Made by a program: the position numbers and the translations under genes
Shown here: one piece after another, positions 1 through 8,057 of the stretch
Numbering within the stretch: the first letter of the stretch is position 1
Layout: every line of letters starts with the position of its first letter
Assembly: GCA_003141895.1 (NCBI GenBank)
Contig: PLNT01000023.1
Span: 32,311 to 96,310 of the forward strand
Source: Bacteroidales bacterium
GTDB lineage: Bacteria > Bacteroidota > Bacteroidia > Bacteroidales > VadinHA17
Direction: 5' to 3'
Length of the DNA: 64,000 nucleotides
Notes under the pieces: model-generated
Databases searched by the model: none
Told to the model about the DNA's origin: nothing
Seen by the model: the letters and a program-made list of their open reading frames with translations, nothing else

Positions 1-375
1 TGCAGGGATGAAAGGAGTGATCCGGACTGCAAAATCTGCGACAAGATTTTCGCATGTCGGCTGATAATTAACAAGAACAGTATTTCCAAACATCTCTTTA
101 AACATTTCTGCCTTCTCCTTATTAATCTTATCACTTAAAACAACCGAATGATCAAAAAGGCTGATTATCTGACTTCTGATTATATTTTTCAGATCTGAAA
201 AGTCCATGACCATTCCATTTTTAGGATCATCGTTATTTCCCGAGGGGTTGCCTGACAATGTAACAAAAAGCCGGTATGAATGACCATGAACATTTCTGCA
301 TGGGCCATCATAGTTCCAGAGAACATGTGCCATTTCAAACGGAAATTCTTTTGTAACTCGTATTGTAGGTCTCAT
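1..375 (-). CDS. queD: 6-carboxytetrahydropterin synthase (QueD/PTPS family), 3' end outside window
   Basis: The reading frame starts at an ATG on the minus strand (complement of 373-375) and runs off the left edge, so about 125 N-terminal residues are visible. The protein opens MRPTIRVTKEFPFEMAH and carries the PTPS zinc-site pattern: His near residue 17 and the HGHSY motif near 35-39. A Cys precedes it in GPCRNVHGHSY and matches the catalytic cysteine of QueD. MVMDFSDLK and PTCENLVADFA are also typical of the family. QueD converts dihydroneopterin triphosphate to 6-carboxytetrahydropterin in queuosine (preQ0) synthesis in the cytoplasm. A related PTPS-VI role cannot be excluded because the C-terminus is missing. 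The gene is divergent from the acyl-CoA synthetase at 665. Confidence 0.88.
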   Translation of the reverse strand, partial: MRPTIRVTKEFPFEMAHVLWNYDGPCRNVHGHSYRLFVTLSGNPSGNNDDPKNGMVMDFSDLKNIIRSQIISLFDHSVVLSDKINKEKAEMFKEMFGNTVLVNYQPTCENLVADFAVRITPFIPA

Positions 376-664
376 AACTTCTAAAATTAAATTGAAAAAG
401 AGTTTAATTCTTTTCTCTCAGGGTTTCATGAGTTTTAGTTCCTGATATCATACATCCTGCGAGAAAAAAGGATCAAAGAATCATTCAGCCAATTCAGGAC
501 AGGAGCAGATTAAAAAAACCAGATAACAAAATTAATCTTTCTGCCCGATATTGGTTTAAAGGATTTAATGGATTTGAGTTGTTGAAGTAAAATATGTCAA
601 TTCAATATTACCGGAAGCTTAATTTGCGTAACTTGCGCCACAATATGCTTAAGAATAGGGGATA

Positions 665-2314
665 ATGAATACAACCGATAAAATCAATCTGACTTTCCCG
701 GGTTTGTTTAACGAAACACTCAGAAAATTTGGAAAGCGTAATGCATATGCATTTGTAGGAGAAGAGCCAAAGACTTACGAATCAGCCAACAGGGAGATAA
801 GAGCTTTAATTGCATTCCTGGAAGAAAATGGTATTCGTCCCGGAGATAGAGTAGCAATTCTCAGCTTAAACATGCCAAACTGGGGCATTGCTTTTTTCTC
901 AATTACTTTTATAGGTGCGGTGGTTGTACCTATACTGCCTGATTTTTCCCCTGTTGAAATTGCAAATATCCTTGAACACTCCGGAACAAAAGCAATGTTT
1001 ATTTCAAATTCTCTGTTATCACGCGTAGAGGATTTTAAATCGGATGTTCTGACTTTATCGATATTGATGGAAGATTTTTCTATTTTACCTCCTGGAAAAG
1101 ATAGGCCCAAATATGATCCTTCCGTGCTTTCAACAAAAAATTATGTCGTAAACGAGGATGATCTTGCTTCAATAATCTACACATCAGGGACGACCGGCCG
1201 GTCAAAAGGGGTAATGCTTACCCATAAAAATATTTCTTATAATGCTTTAAAAGGAAGAGTCATTCAATATATTGATGAAAATGACCGTTTTTTGTCAGTT
1301 CTTCCATTATCGCATACATATGAAAATACCCTTGGTTTAATTTTACCAATGCTGTGTGGATCGTGTGTGTATTATCTCAAAAAACCGCCTACTCCATCGG
1401 TCCTGTTACCTGCATTGGCTGAGATAAGACCGACAATGATGCTGACAGTTCCGCTTATAATTGAAAAAATATATTTTAATAAAATAGTGCCTACATTCAG
1501 AGATAATCTGATTCTAAAGTTTCTGTATAAAATTTCTTTTTTTAGAAAAATACTGAATGAAGCAGCCGGCAAAAAACTCATGAAGACGTTCGGCGGGGAA
1601 TTAAAATTTTATGGAATTGGCGGTGCCAAACTCAATAAAACGGTCGAGCGGTTTCTTCGTGAAGCAAAATTCCCTTACGCTGTCGGATATGGACTCACCG
1701 AAACTGCACCATTGCTGGCAGGGGCAAATCCTCAACAATCTGTATTTGAATCAACAGGCCCTGCAATTGAAGGGATTGAACTGATAATCAATAAACCTGA
1801 CAAAAAAACAGGGGAGGGTGAGATATGGGCAAAAGGTCCGAATATTATGAAAGGATATTATAAAGAACCTGAGATGACCCAGGCGGTTCTTACTCAGGAT
1901 GGCTGGTTTAAAACAGGAGATCTTGGTACATTGGATAAAAACAATAATCTTTATATAAAAGGAAGATTAAAAAATATGATCGTGGGTGCCAGCGGGGAAA
2001 ACATATATCCTGAAGAGATTGAGTCAATAATTAATAACTTCAGGTTTGTTGTTGAATCACTTGTTGTTCAGCAGAAGGGTAAACTTGTAGCCCTGGTTCA
2101 TATAAATATGGAAGAATTCGAAAAGAAATATCAGACTCTTAAGCAGGATATGACCAGGCAGCTGGAAGATAAAGTTGATGATGTGCTTAATGAATTACAG
2201 GAGTATGTCAATTCACAAGTCAACAAGTTCAGCCAGATTCAAAAAGTTGTTCTGCACCCAGTTCCATTCCAGAAGACTGCAACAATGAAGATCAAGAGGT
2301 TTCTGTATACATAA
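665..2314 (+). CDS. AMP-dependent long-chain acyl-CoA synthetase
   Basis: A 549-residue member of the ANL adenylating superfamily. Visible motifs are the P-loop-like YTSGTTGRSKG near residues 172-182, GYGLTET at 341-347, GWFKTGDLG at 413-421, and the hinge plus C-terminal domain GRLKNMIVGASGENIYPEE at about 433-451. The length and motif spacing fit bacterial FadD-type long-chain fatty-acid-CoA ligases (ATP + fatty acid + CoA to acyl-CoA + AMP + PPi), acting at the inner face of the membrane. The C-terminal adenylation lobe is present, although its last residues (MKIKRFLYT) are short relative to many FadD proteins. The substrate chain length cannot be read from sequence. It appears to be a single-gene unit, followed by GC-rich intergenic repeats. 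Confidence 0.88.
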   Translation: MNTTDKINLTFPGLFNETLRKFGKRNAYAFVGEEPKTYESANREIRALIAFLEENGIRPGDRVAILSLNMPNWGIAFFSITFIGAVVVPILPDFSPVEIANILEHSGTKAMFISNSLLSRVEDFKSDVLTLSILMEDFSILPPGKDRPKYDPSVLSTKNYVVNEDDLASIIYTSGTTGRSKGVMLTHKNISYNALKGRVIQYIDENDRFLSVLPLSHTYENTLGLILPMLCGSCVYYLKKPPTPSVLLPALAEIRPTMMLTVPLIIEKIYFNKIVPTFRDNLILKFLYKISFFRKILNEAAGKKLMKTFGGELKFYGIGGAKLNKTVERFLREAKFPYAVGYGLTETAPLLAGANPQQSVFESTGPAIEGIELIINKPDKKTGEGEIWAKGPNIMKGYYKEPEMTQAVLTQDGWFKTGDLGTLDKNNNLYIKGRLKNMIVGASGENIYPEEIESIINNFRFVVESLVVQQKGKLVALVHINMEEFEKKYQTLKQDMTRQLEDKVDDVLNELQEYVNSQVNKFSQIQKVVLHPVPFQKTATMKIKRFLYT

Positions 2315-2470
2315 GAAACCCCTCTGCCGCTTCGCGGCATCTCCCCTAACGGGGCGAAAATACTCTTCTTTTTTATTGATATTATCTTCCGTCCTGGATT
2401 TTTTCCCCCCTTGGGGGGAAATTAAAAGGGGGTTCTTGAGAAGAGTGGAAATTAAAAGGGGGGTGTATAA
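2314..2470. repeat. Dispersed GC-rich intergenic repeat, copy A
   Basis: Directly after the acyl-CoA synthetase stop is a run of C-rich and G-rich blocks (ccccTCTGCCGCttcGCGGCA, then CCCCCCTTGGGGGG and two AAAAGGGGG stretches). The same building blocks recur at 7940, 10859, 16263, 18424, 29478, 41360, 43806 and 47312. It is a non-coding inter-operon repeat. The convergent SOD gene ends just beyond it. Confidence 0.75.
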
Positions 2471-2474
2471 ACGG

Positions 2475-3203
2475 TCATCCCTTCAATGCCTGTGTATACC
2501 TTTTGTTTACTTCGTCCCAATTCACAACATTCCAGAAAGCCTCAATATAATCAGGCCTTTTATTCTGGTATTTAAGATAATATGCATGTTCCCAGACATC
2601 AAGTGCCAATAAAGGAGTTCCTTTAACCGGTGATAAATCCATGAGTGTATTATCCTGATTTGGTGAACTTGCTATCGCCAGATTCTTATCTGATCCCAGG
2701 TATAACCAGGCCCAACCGCTCCCAAACCTAGTTTTTGCTGCATTTGTGAAGGTTTCCTTGAATTTTTCATTTGATCCAAATGATTTTGTAATTGCCTCCG
2801 ATAATTCATTTGAAGGGCCGGAAGATCCTTTGCCCAGATTCTTCCAGAAGAATAAATGATTATAATAACCTCCGCCATTATTTCTAATAGCGTCAGTCTG
2901 CTTTGACATTGATTTAAATATTTCGCTCAGTGGTTTGCCTTCCAGTGGTGTGCCTTTTATTGCGGCCATGAAATTTGTATAATAAGCACGATGGTGTTTA
3001 TCATAATGAATCTCCATCGTTCTTGCATCAATATAAGGCTCCAGGGCATCATAAGCAAATGGAAGCGGAGGAAATTGCGATGGAAGAACACCTTCAATAT
3101 CAGAAGACTTCCGTTGCTCCTGAACATTACCTAATATTATTGGGCTTACATATGCAGCTGCTGTTATCAACCCAACTGCTTTAAAAAATTTTCTACGTTC
3201 CAT
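2475..3203 (-). CDS. Exported Fe/Mn superoxide dismutase
   Basis: A 242-residue iron/manganese superoxide dismutase with an added export leader. The four metal ligands are visible: His66 in EIHYDKHH, His116 in YYNHLFFW, and Asp202 and His206 in LDVWEHAYY. The C-terminal block KRPDYIEAFWNVVNW is typical. Most Fe/Mn SODs are cytoplasmic and about 195-205 residues long. Here about 30 extra residues precede the fold, starting MERRKFFKAVG and followed by a hydrophobic stretch. That looks like a twin-arginine signal (RRKFFK). The protein therefore probably dismutates superoxide in the periplasm, having folded with its metal in the cytoplasm first. Choice of Fe or Mn cannot be settled. It is convergent with the preceding gene and stands alone. 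Confidence 0.92.
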   Translation of the reverse strand: MERRKFFKAVGLITAAAYVSPIILGNVQEQRKSSDIEGVLPSQFPPLPFAYDALEPYIDARTMEIHYDKHHRAYYTNFMAAIKGTPLEGKPLSEIFKSMSKQTDAIRNNGGGYYNHLFFWKNLGKGSSGPSNELSEAITKSFGSNEKFKETFTNAAKTRFGSGWAWLYLGSDKNLAIASSPNQDNTLMDLSPVKGTPLLALDVWEHAYYLKYQNKRPDYIEAFWNVVNWDEVNKRYTQALKG

Positions 3204-3598
3204 AGTTAAAGTTTTTTATTCTTTAACATTTCCCCTCTTCATTTGTTCATATTAAGTGATACAAAATAGAGCAACAATGCTCGATTATTATCTTGGAGTA
3301 TCCCGGCGTGAGAAAATTAAAAAGGAAGAAAACAGGTAAAATATATTTAAATTTATCAACGGGAGAATTTATTCGTATTCGAGTAAATTATATAGTATTT
3401 AATACTAAATCGACAGAAATATGTCAACTCTCCCCTTCAAAAATCTACAAAATTCAAAAATATAAAATTGCTTTCTAAATATCTGAACCCCGCGACATTT
3501 TATTTTTAACTACCTGATCATTAAACAAAATGTATCCTATATGTTAAAATTACCTGACAATAAACAACAAATATTTACGATATTAGATTCTCTCTTTA
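3204..3598. other. Intergenic gap between SOD and lipoprotein gene
   Basis: About 395 AT-rich bases with no convincing gene. A 61-codon frame from a TTG at 3293 exists but has no recognisable domain or hydrophobic pattern, so I do not call it. The SOD promoter must lie in the left part. The promoter of the lipoprotein gene is at the right edge. Confidence 0.5.
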
Positions 3599-3606
3599 TA
3601 TCTTTG
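3599..3606 (+). promoter_or_regulatory. Bacteroidetes -7 promoter element (TATCTTTG)
   Basis: TATCTTTG matches the Bacteroidetes primary sigma factor -7 consensus TAnnTTTG. It lies 57 bases before the ATG at 3664. The -33 element is weak (TTTA about 20 bases upstream). Confidence 0.5.
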
Positions 3607-3663
3607 TATAATTCACAATTTGTTTAGGTCGTTGTCAACTTGTTTTATAATAACAATCAAACT

Positions 3664-4476
3664 ATGAAAAAGATTTTATTCCCGGCACTATTTTTCATTT
3701 TTTCATCGATTTTATTTACAAACTGCAAAAAAGATAAAGGCGATCCTCCTACGTTGCCACCGGCTGAGTCAATGACAATTGATTTCAGTAACTTTTCATC
3801 TGCAGGGAAATCGCTTGAGCTATTGCCCGATCAGAAAGGTACATTAAGCAGTAACTGGGAATTTGCAGCTACAGTTGCCTTAATATGGAAAGGAATTATA
3901 ACAACTAGACTGGCTTTGCCGATAACAGTTTTCAAGGTAGCTGTTGAACAGACTCCGGTATTTGTTTCAGGGAAAACCTGGCAATGGAGTTATAATGCCA
4001 CATATCTGAACGTTACATATAAGGCAAAACTGACAGGTCTTATCGAAACAAATGATGTTCAGTGGAAAATGTATGTTTCACAGGATGGGACGAACGGATT
4101 CACTGACTTCCTGTGGATCGAGGGAACATCCAAGATTGATGGAACTGGTGGACAATGGACTATTTACGAGAATCCTCAGTCAACAGTTGCATTCCTGCAG
4201 ATTGACTGGGCAAAAACAACTAATGTTGTTGGGAATATCAAATACACTTATTTAAAACCAGACTCATTTAAAGACAGTTATATACAGTATGGCTTAACAT
4301 CGAATGATCTTAATGCATTTTACACAATACATTACTATAACGGGACCAAATTTTCAGATGTTAATGTTGAATGGAATACCACCACAAAAATTGGTCATGT
4401 GAAATCAGTTGATTACATGCCAGATGGTAATTGGTATTGCTGGGATTCAAATAAAGTTAATGTAGTTTGTCCATAG
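3664..4476 (+). CDS. Lipoprotein of unknown function
   Basis: I start this at ATG 3664 (270 residues) rather than the TTG at 3640. From 3664 the N-terminus is a classic lipoprotein signal, MKKILFPALFF then LFTNC followed by KKDKGD, with the lipidated Cys near residue 20. The mature part is rich in aromatic residues and threonine (KTWQWSYNATYLNVTYKA, WKMYVSQDG). It has the look of a beta-sandwich or lipocalin-like fold exposed at the cell envelope. I do not recognise a specific family. A TATCTTTG promoter lies upstream and a strong terminator directly follows, so it is probably transcribed alone. Confidence 0.78.
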   Translation: MKKILFPALFFIFSSILFTNCKKDKGDPPTLPPAESMTIDFSNFSSAGKSLELLPDQKGTLSSNWEFAATVALIWKGIITTRLALPITVFKVAVEQTPVFVSGKTWQWSYNATYLNVTYKAKLTGLIETNDVQWKMYVSQDGTNGFTDFLWIEGTSKIDGTGGQWTIYENPQSTVAFLQIDWAKTTNVVGNIKYTYLKPDSFKDSYIQYGLTSNDLNAFYTIHYYNGTKFSDVNVEWNTTTKIGHVKSVDYMPDGNWYCWDSNKVNVVCP

Positions 4477-4500
4477 AGATAAATCAGAACATTTAAGAAA

Positions 4501-4525
4501 ATCCCGGAAAAATCCGGGATTTTTT
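4501..4525 (+). terminator. Rho-independent terminator after the lipoprotein gene
   Basis: An 8-bp perfect stem, ATCCCGGA (4501-4508) with TCCGGGAT (4513-4520), has a 4-base A loop and is followed by a T run (4521-4525). It is 24 bases after the stop codon. Confidence 0.9.
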
Positions 4526-4553
4526 GTTTTAAAGGAAGTCCTCTCCCAATCTC

Positions 4554-4593
4554 GTCATGATTCCGGAGATCCTTCGCTATCGCTCAGGATGAC
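4554..4593. repeat. Short palindromic intergenic repeat (gtcat...atgac type)
   Basis: The segment begins GTCATGATTCCGGAGATCC and ends TCGCTCAGGATGAC, forming an imperfect inverted repeat. Related sequences (GTCATCCTGAACGAAG..., ...CATTCGGAATGAC) occur at 33727, 33837 and 33962. It is non-coding. Confidence 0.65.
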
Positions 4594-4614
4594 AAGACAT
4601 TTGCTGTAGTAAGA

Positions 4615-4664
4615 GAAGGGCAGAGTTGGCGAAATTGCTGAGCAAATCGCCAACTCTGCCCTTC
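4615..4664. repeat. Long inverted repeat with GAGCAAATCGCC core
   Basis: Perfect 18-bp arms (4615-4632 and 4647-4664) surround an inner stem TGCTgAGCA. The core is shared with the hairpin at 33895-33937 even though the outer arms differ. There is no T run, so a terminator role is not obvious. Confidence 0.75.
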
Positions 4665-4686
4665 CATTATCCTGATTATAACTGTC

Positions 4687-4726
4687 ATTACTCATGTATC
4701 CGCCTTTCGGCGGATACATGAGTAAT
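4687..4726. repeat. Perfect 18-bp inverted repeat
   Basis: Arms 4687-4704 and 4709-4726 (ATTACTCATGTATCCGCC and its complement) are separated by TTTC. It would form a very stable hairpin. It lies about 70 bases before the operator of the next operon and lacks a T tail. Confidence 0.85.
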
Positions 4727-4798
4727 CTCCACGAGTTAAAGCGATTTGTTTAAGAAAAAGTGAATAAATAATATTTTATTATCTGGAAAATTATGTTT

Positions 4799-4817
4799 TA
4801 CTTTGTATTTCAAAGTA
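4799..4817. promoter_or_regulatory. Palindromic operator, copy 1 (TACTTTG-N5-CAAAGTA)
   Basis: Perfect 7-bp arms TACTTTG and CAAAGTA flank TATTT, followed by CTTTTAA. An almost identical 26-base block lies at 5736 before creD. The centre of this copy is 27 bases before the start codon at 4835. The encoded winged-helix regulator of the same operon (5425) is the obvious candidate ligand, which would make this an autoregulatory site. Confidence 0.8.
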
Positions 4818-4834
4818 CTTTTAAGTTAGCCGAA

Positions 4835-5428
4835 ATGGAAACAAGAACAGATTATTCTGAGGATATAAAAACGATCAAAAGAATTATGGAGGAATCTTCC
4901 AGATTTCTGTCGTTGAGTGGATTATCAGGGATCTTTGCAGGTATTCTCGCATTTACAGGAGGATTTGCCGCCCATTTTCTGATCCTACAGAACCAGGATG
5001 TCTCCGTCCTGAAATACGAAGTAGTGTCGGATGCCCTGATCGTGCTTGTACTCGCTCTTGCCGGCTCATTTTATTTTTCGATCAGAAAAGCAAGAAGAAA
5101 AGAACAGAAGGTATGGACACCTGTATCGCGCAGGCTGCTCCTGAATCTGTTTATTCCTCTCATTTCAGGAGGGTTTTTTATTCTCATCCTTTATATTGAA
5201 AACCAATGGCAGCTTATTGTCCCGGCTATGTTGATTTTTTACGGACTCTCTCTTGTGAGTGCCGGGAAGTTTACATATAGCGAGATCTTTTATCTTGGTC
5301 TGGCAGAGTTGATAACAGGATTTCTGGCAGCTATTTTTCAGGAATCATATATTCTATTCTGGGTTCTTGGCTTTGGTTTTCTTCATATCGTTTACGGTCT
5401 TATAATGTACAGAAAATATCAAGGATGA
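4835..5428 (+). CDS. Multi-pass membrane protein, partner of winged-helix regulator
   Basis: A 197-residue protein from ATG 4835. The frame is open upstream from 4793, but that stretch is the operator, so METRTDYSEDIKTIKRIME is the better start. After a charged N-terminal helix there are about six hydrophobic segments (for example FLSLSGLSGIFAGILAFTGG, LLLNLFIPLISGGFFILIL), so it is an inner-membrane protein. I know of no assigned function. The stop codon overlaps the ATG of the next gene (ATGA), so the two are translationally coupled. Such small membrane proteins commonly travel with a helix_turn_helix 34-type regulator in Bacteroidetes and may modulate it. That is inference. Confidence 0.85.
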   Translation: METRTDYSEDIKTIKRIMEESSRFLSLSGLSGIFAGILAFTGGFAAHFLILQNQDVSVLKYEVVSDALIVLVLALAGSFYFSIRKARRKEQKVWTPVSRRLLLNLFIPLISGGFFILILYIENQWQLIVPAMLIFYGLSLVSAGKFTYSEIFYLGLAELITGFLAAIFQESYILFWVLGFGFLHIVYGLIMYRKYQG

Positions 5429-5718
5429 AAACCGATATATCAGGCTTAAATAAATTGTTTGAGAACAGAGTGAGACTGGGAGTTATGTCTATTCTGATAG
5501 TAAATAATTCATGTGATTTCAACGACCTGAAGGAATCTCTGGGTGTTACCGACGGTAATCTGGCAAGTCATCTGAAAGCCCTTGAAGAAAATAATGTGAT
5601 AATGGTTAATAAACAGTTTATCGGAAGAAAACCAAATACCAGTTATTCAATTACCGAAAGCGGATCTCTTCTATTCCGTAGTCATATTAATGCTCTCGAA
5701 AATCTTATTAATTCATGA
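5425..5718 (+). CDS. Winged-helix transcriptional regulator (HTH_34 type)
   Basis: A 97-residue protein consisting of one winged helix-turn-helix domain. Helices FENRVRLGVMSILIV, DFNDLKESLGV and DGNLASHLKALEEN are followed by a wing with IGRKPNTSYSITESG. This fits the stand-alone MarR/ArsR-like HTH_34 regulators, which bind palindromes as dimers. The start overlaps the stop of the membrane protein gene by four bases. Two nearly identical 19-bp palindromes lie before its own operon (4799) and before creD (5736). The simplest reading is a repressor of both units. No effector-binding domain is present, so signal input would have to come from a partner, possibly the co-encoded membrane protein. 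Confidence 0.9.
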   Translation: MKTDISGLNKLFENRVRLGVMSILIVNNSCDFNDLKESLGVTDGNLASHLKALEENNVIMVNKQFIGRKPNTSYSITESGSLLFRSHINALENLINS

Positions 5719-5735
5719 TAATTTTTTTACTCATC

Positions 5736-5754
5736 TACTTTGCATTTCAAAGTA
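5736..5754. promoter_or_regulatory. Palindromic operator, copy 2 (before creD)
   Basis: TACTTTG (5736-5742), CATTT, CAAAGTA (5748-5754), followed by CTTTTAA. It differs from copy 1 at one spacer base only. It ends 22 bases before the creD ATG, about the same spacing as copy 1 (17 bases). Confidence 0.8.
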
Positions 5755-5776
5755 CTTTTAACTAATATTTATTGCT

Positions 5777-7099
5777 ATGAAAATTGAAATTGATGAAAAC
5801 AAAAAATGGCAACATTCTTTAACAATAAAGATGGTGCTGCTTGCATTCTTTGGGCTATTCTTGTTAATCCCGCTTGAGATGATCAAACTAATTATTAAGG
5901 AAAGACAAAAAACATCCGAAGATGTCAAAAAGGAAATTGCATTTCAATGGGCTGGTCAGCAAAGTATTACCGGACCAGTACTGAATATTCCTGTTCGAAT
6001 GTTTCCATCTAAAAAAGATGCTGAGCCTTACATTTCAGTTTTTCATATTATGCCCGAAACGCTTAAAGTCAGAGGAGAAATACAAACTGAAAAAAGGCAC
6101 AGGAGTATCTATCAGGCTGTTGTGTATACCGCTGATATTAATATTTCAGGGAATTTTGTCATTCCGGAACTAAATAAAGATGAAAAAAGCGAAATACTCT
6201 GGAAAGATGCCTATTATACTGCCGGAATAAGTGATAACCGGGGATTAAAAGGAAAGATTTGGCTAAAAACGGATTCAGAAAATCTGGAGGCTATTCCGGG
6301 ATTGAAAGATCCCGATCTTTTCCGCTCAGGTATTAGTTTTCCAGCTAACCTTTCAGCAAAACGGGATAGTATTTCCTTTTCTATGCATTTCAATGTATCA
6401 GGATCGGAAGGCCTGAGTTTTACGCCTATTGGAAAATCCACCGAGATAAATCTACTTTCCAAATGGAATTCACCAGGTTTCACAGGGAATTTCCTGCCCT
6501 TGGAAAGAAAGGTAAATGAATCCGGTTTCGAAGCAAAATGGCTAATAACCAATCTCAACCGGAACTTCCCTCAGGTATGGGCTGGCAGTGCATTTAATCC
6601 GGCCAACGATTCATTTGGTGTAGACTTTATTCTCCCGGTTGATCACTATCAGAAATCGTTAAGAAGTGCAAAATATGGTATTTTGTTTATTGCCCTGACT
6701 TTTCTTGCACTGATCTTTGCGGAAATGGCCGCAAAAGAAAGAATCCATGTTTTCCAATGTCTTCTTGTGTCCCTTGGCCTCGTTTTGTTCTTTTCTCTAC
6801 TTAATGCTTTGAGTGAATATACCGGTTTTAATCTGGCATATCTGATTTCTGCCTCTGCAACAATTATTCTGATTTCCTACTTCCTCCGTAATATCTTTAA
6901 AAAGGGTCTTACAGTTCTTTTAATTTCAGGGTTGCTTGTTTTTCTTTACTCATTTATATTTATATTATTGACACTCAATGATTACGCTTACCTTGCCGGT
7001 AATATAGGCTTATTTGTATTACTTGCTGTAACTATGAAAATGTCAGTCAGGCTCGAGCTCTTTAAAAGCCAGAAAGAGATTGAGAATACAGTCCATTAG
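5777..7099 (+). CDS. creD: Inner-membrane protein CreD family
   Basis: A 440-residue member of the CreD family. It has one N-terminal transmembrane helix (IKMVLLAFFGLFLLIPLEMI), a large periplasmic domain of about 250 residues with the family hallmarks (WAGQQSITGPVLNIPV near the start, HFNVSGSEGLSFTPIGK later), and five or so C-terminal membrane helices. In enterobacteria CreD belongs to the CreBC regulon and affects envelope stress and beta-lactam or colicin tolerance; the biochemical activity is unknown. Here there is no CreBC. Instead the gene follows a winged-helix regulator and carries that regulator's probable operator 22 bases before its start, suggesting one-component control. The length is normal for the family. 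Confidence 0.92.
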   Translation: MKIEIDENKKWQHSLTIKMVLLAFFGLFLLIPLEMIKLIIKERQKTSEDVKKEIAFQWAGQQSITGPVLNIPVRMFPSKKDAEPYISVFHIMPETLKVRGEIQTEKRHRSIYQAVVYTADINISGNFVIPELNKDEKSEILWKDAYYTAGISDNRGLKGKIWLKTDSENLEAIPGLKDPDLFRSGISFPANLSAKRDSISFSMHFNVSGSEGLSFTPIGKSTEINLLSKWNSPGFTGNFLPLERKVNESGFEAKWLITNLNRNFPQVWAGSAFNPANDSFGVDFILPVDHYQKSLRSAKYGILFIALTFLALIFAEMAAKERIHVFQCLLVSLGLVLFFSLLNALSEYTGFNLAYLISASATIILISYFLRNIFKKGLTVLLISGLLVFLYSFIFILLTLNDYAYLAGNIGLFVLLAVTMKMSVRLELFKSQKEIENTVH

Positions 7100-7235
7100 T
7101 TATTTATCCCCTATTTCATTAAAATCTCTCCCGCGCAGCATCAACTCAAGTTTTTGCTGCGCTTCTTTTATCCCATGAAATTGTTGTCTTCTTTTTTTTT
7201 ACTATTTTGCGCTCCTTAATTTTAAAAACCCAGGA

Positions 7236-7844
7236 ATGTCATCAGGGAAAAAAGCTGTTTTACTTATTATTTTGATCCTTATTATTGATCAATTTCTCAA
7301 AATATGGGTTAAAACTCACATGGCGTTAGGACAAGAAATTCAACTATTTGGAAATTGGGGGATACTTCATTTTATCGAGAATAACGGAATGGCATTCGGT
7401 ATGGAAATGGGTGGAAAACCAGGAAAGCTTATCCTGAGCGTCTTCAGGGTTGTCGCAATTTTCGGAATAGGCTGGTTCCTCGCCTCCCTTATAAAAAGAA
7501 AGGCAAATATGGGGTTAATTCTTGCAGTCAGTGCGATAATGGCAGGTGCTATAGGGAATATTATTGATAGTGCTTTTTACGGGATGATCTTCAGTGAAAG
7601 TTACAACCAGCATGCAATCCTTTTTCCTCCCGGCGGAGGTTATTCATCTTTCCTTCATGGCAGAGTAGTCGACATGTTCTATTTCCCGATAATTAACACT
7701 CACTGGCCGCAATGGTCACCATTCCGGCCAGGCGAATCACTCGTATTTTTCAGACCTGTTTTTAATATTGCCGACTCTTCGATAACCTGTGGAGTAATCT
7801 CAATTGTTTTATTTCAGAAGAGGATGTTCAGAAACCTCACCTAG
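7236..7844 (+). CDS. lspA: Lipoprotein signal peptidase II
   Basis: A 202-residue aspartyl protease of the inner membrane that removes the signal peptide of lipoproteins after lipidation. Four membrane helices can be traced. The catalytic aspartates are in GRVVDMFYF (Asp146) and FNIADSSI (Asp180), and the conserved ENNGMAFGM motif is near residue 48. It is longer than the roughly 165-residue proteobacterial enzyme because of a loop between helices 3 and 4, which is normal in Bacteroidetes. Many substrates are encoded in this window. It appears monocistronic. Confidence 0.96.
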   Translation: MSSGKKAVLLIILILIIDQFLKIWVKTHMALGQEIQLFGNWGILHFIENNGMAFGMEMGGKPGKLILSVFRVVAIFGIGWFLASLIKRKANMGLILAVSAIMAGAIGNIIDSAFYGMIFSESYNQHAILFPPGGGYSSFLHGRVVDMFYFPIINTHWPQWSPFRPGESLVFFRPVFNIADSSITCGVISIVLFQKRMFRNLT

Positions 7845-7939
7845 AAGCACAGGGCACAGAGTTCAGGGTAAGTAATGACTTTTATCTGCGTAAATCAGAG
7901 AACTTTTCTGCTGAAATAATTAGGAAAATCTTGACTATT

Positions 7940-8019
7940 TACCCCCTTTCATTTACCCCCAGGGGGGAAAGGTTTTGATTCTCCTTCCCCCGTGGGGGAA
8001 GGTTGGGAAGGGGGTGAAT
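7940..8019. repeat. Dispersed GC-rich intergenic repeat, copy B
   Basis: TACCCCCTTTC at one end and GAAGGGGGTGA at the other frame two internal complementary blocks (ACCCCCAGGGGGG and CTTCCCCCGTGGGGGAAG). The whole element is roughly palindromic. It lies between convergent genes lspA and the ArsR regulator, where it could act as a bidirectional transcription barrier. Confidence 0.75.
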
Positions 8020-8057
8020 TGCTTATAGAAAGCAAAATTGTTTAACTCATTTACTAA

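Noticed and set aside
2376..2612. 78-codon plus-strand frame over repeat A and the SOD 3' end
   Set aside because: It is the shadow of the SOD gene and a repeat.
3293..3478. 61-codon frame from a TTG start on the plus strand
   Set aside because: No hydrophobic pattern, no domain, atypical composition and a large share of Lys/Ile as in AT-rich non-coding DNA.
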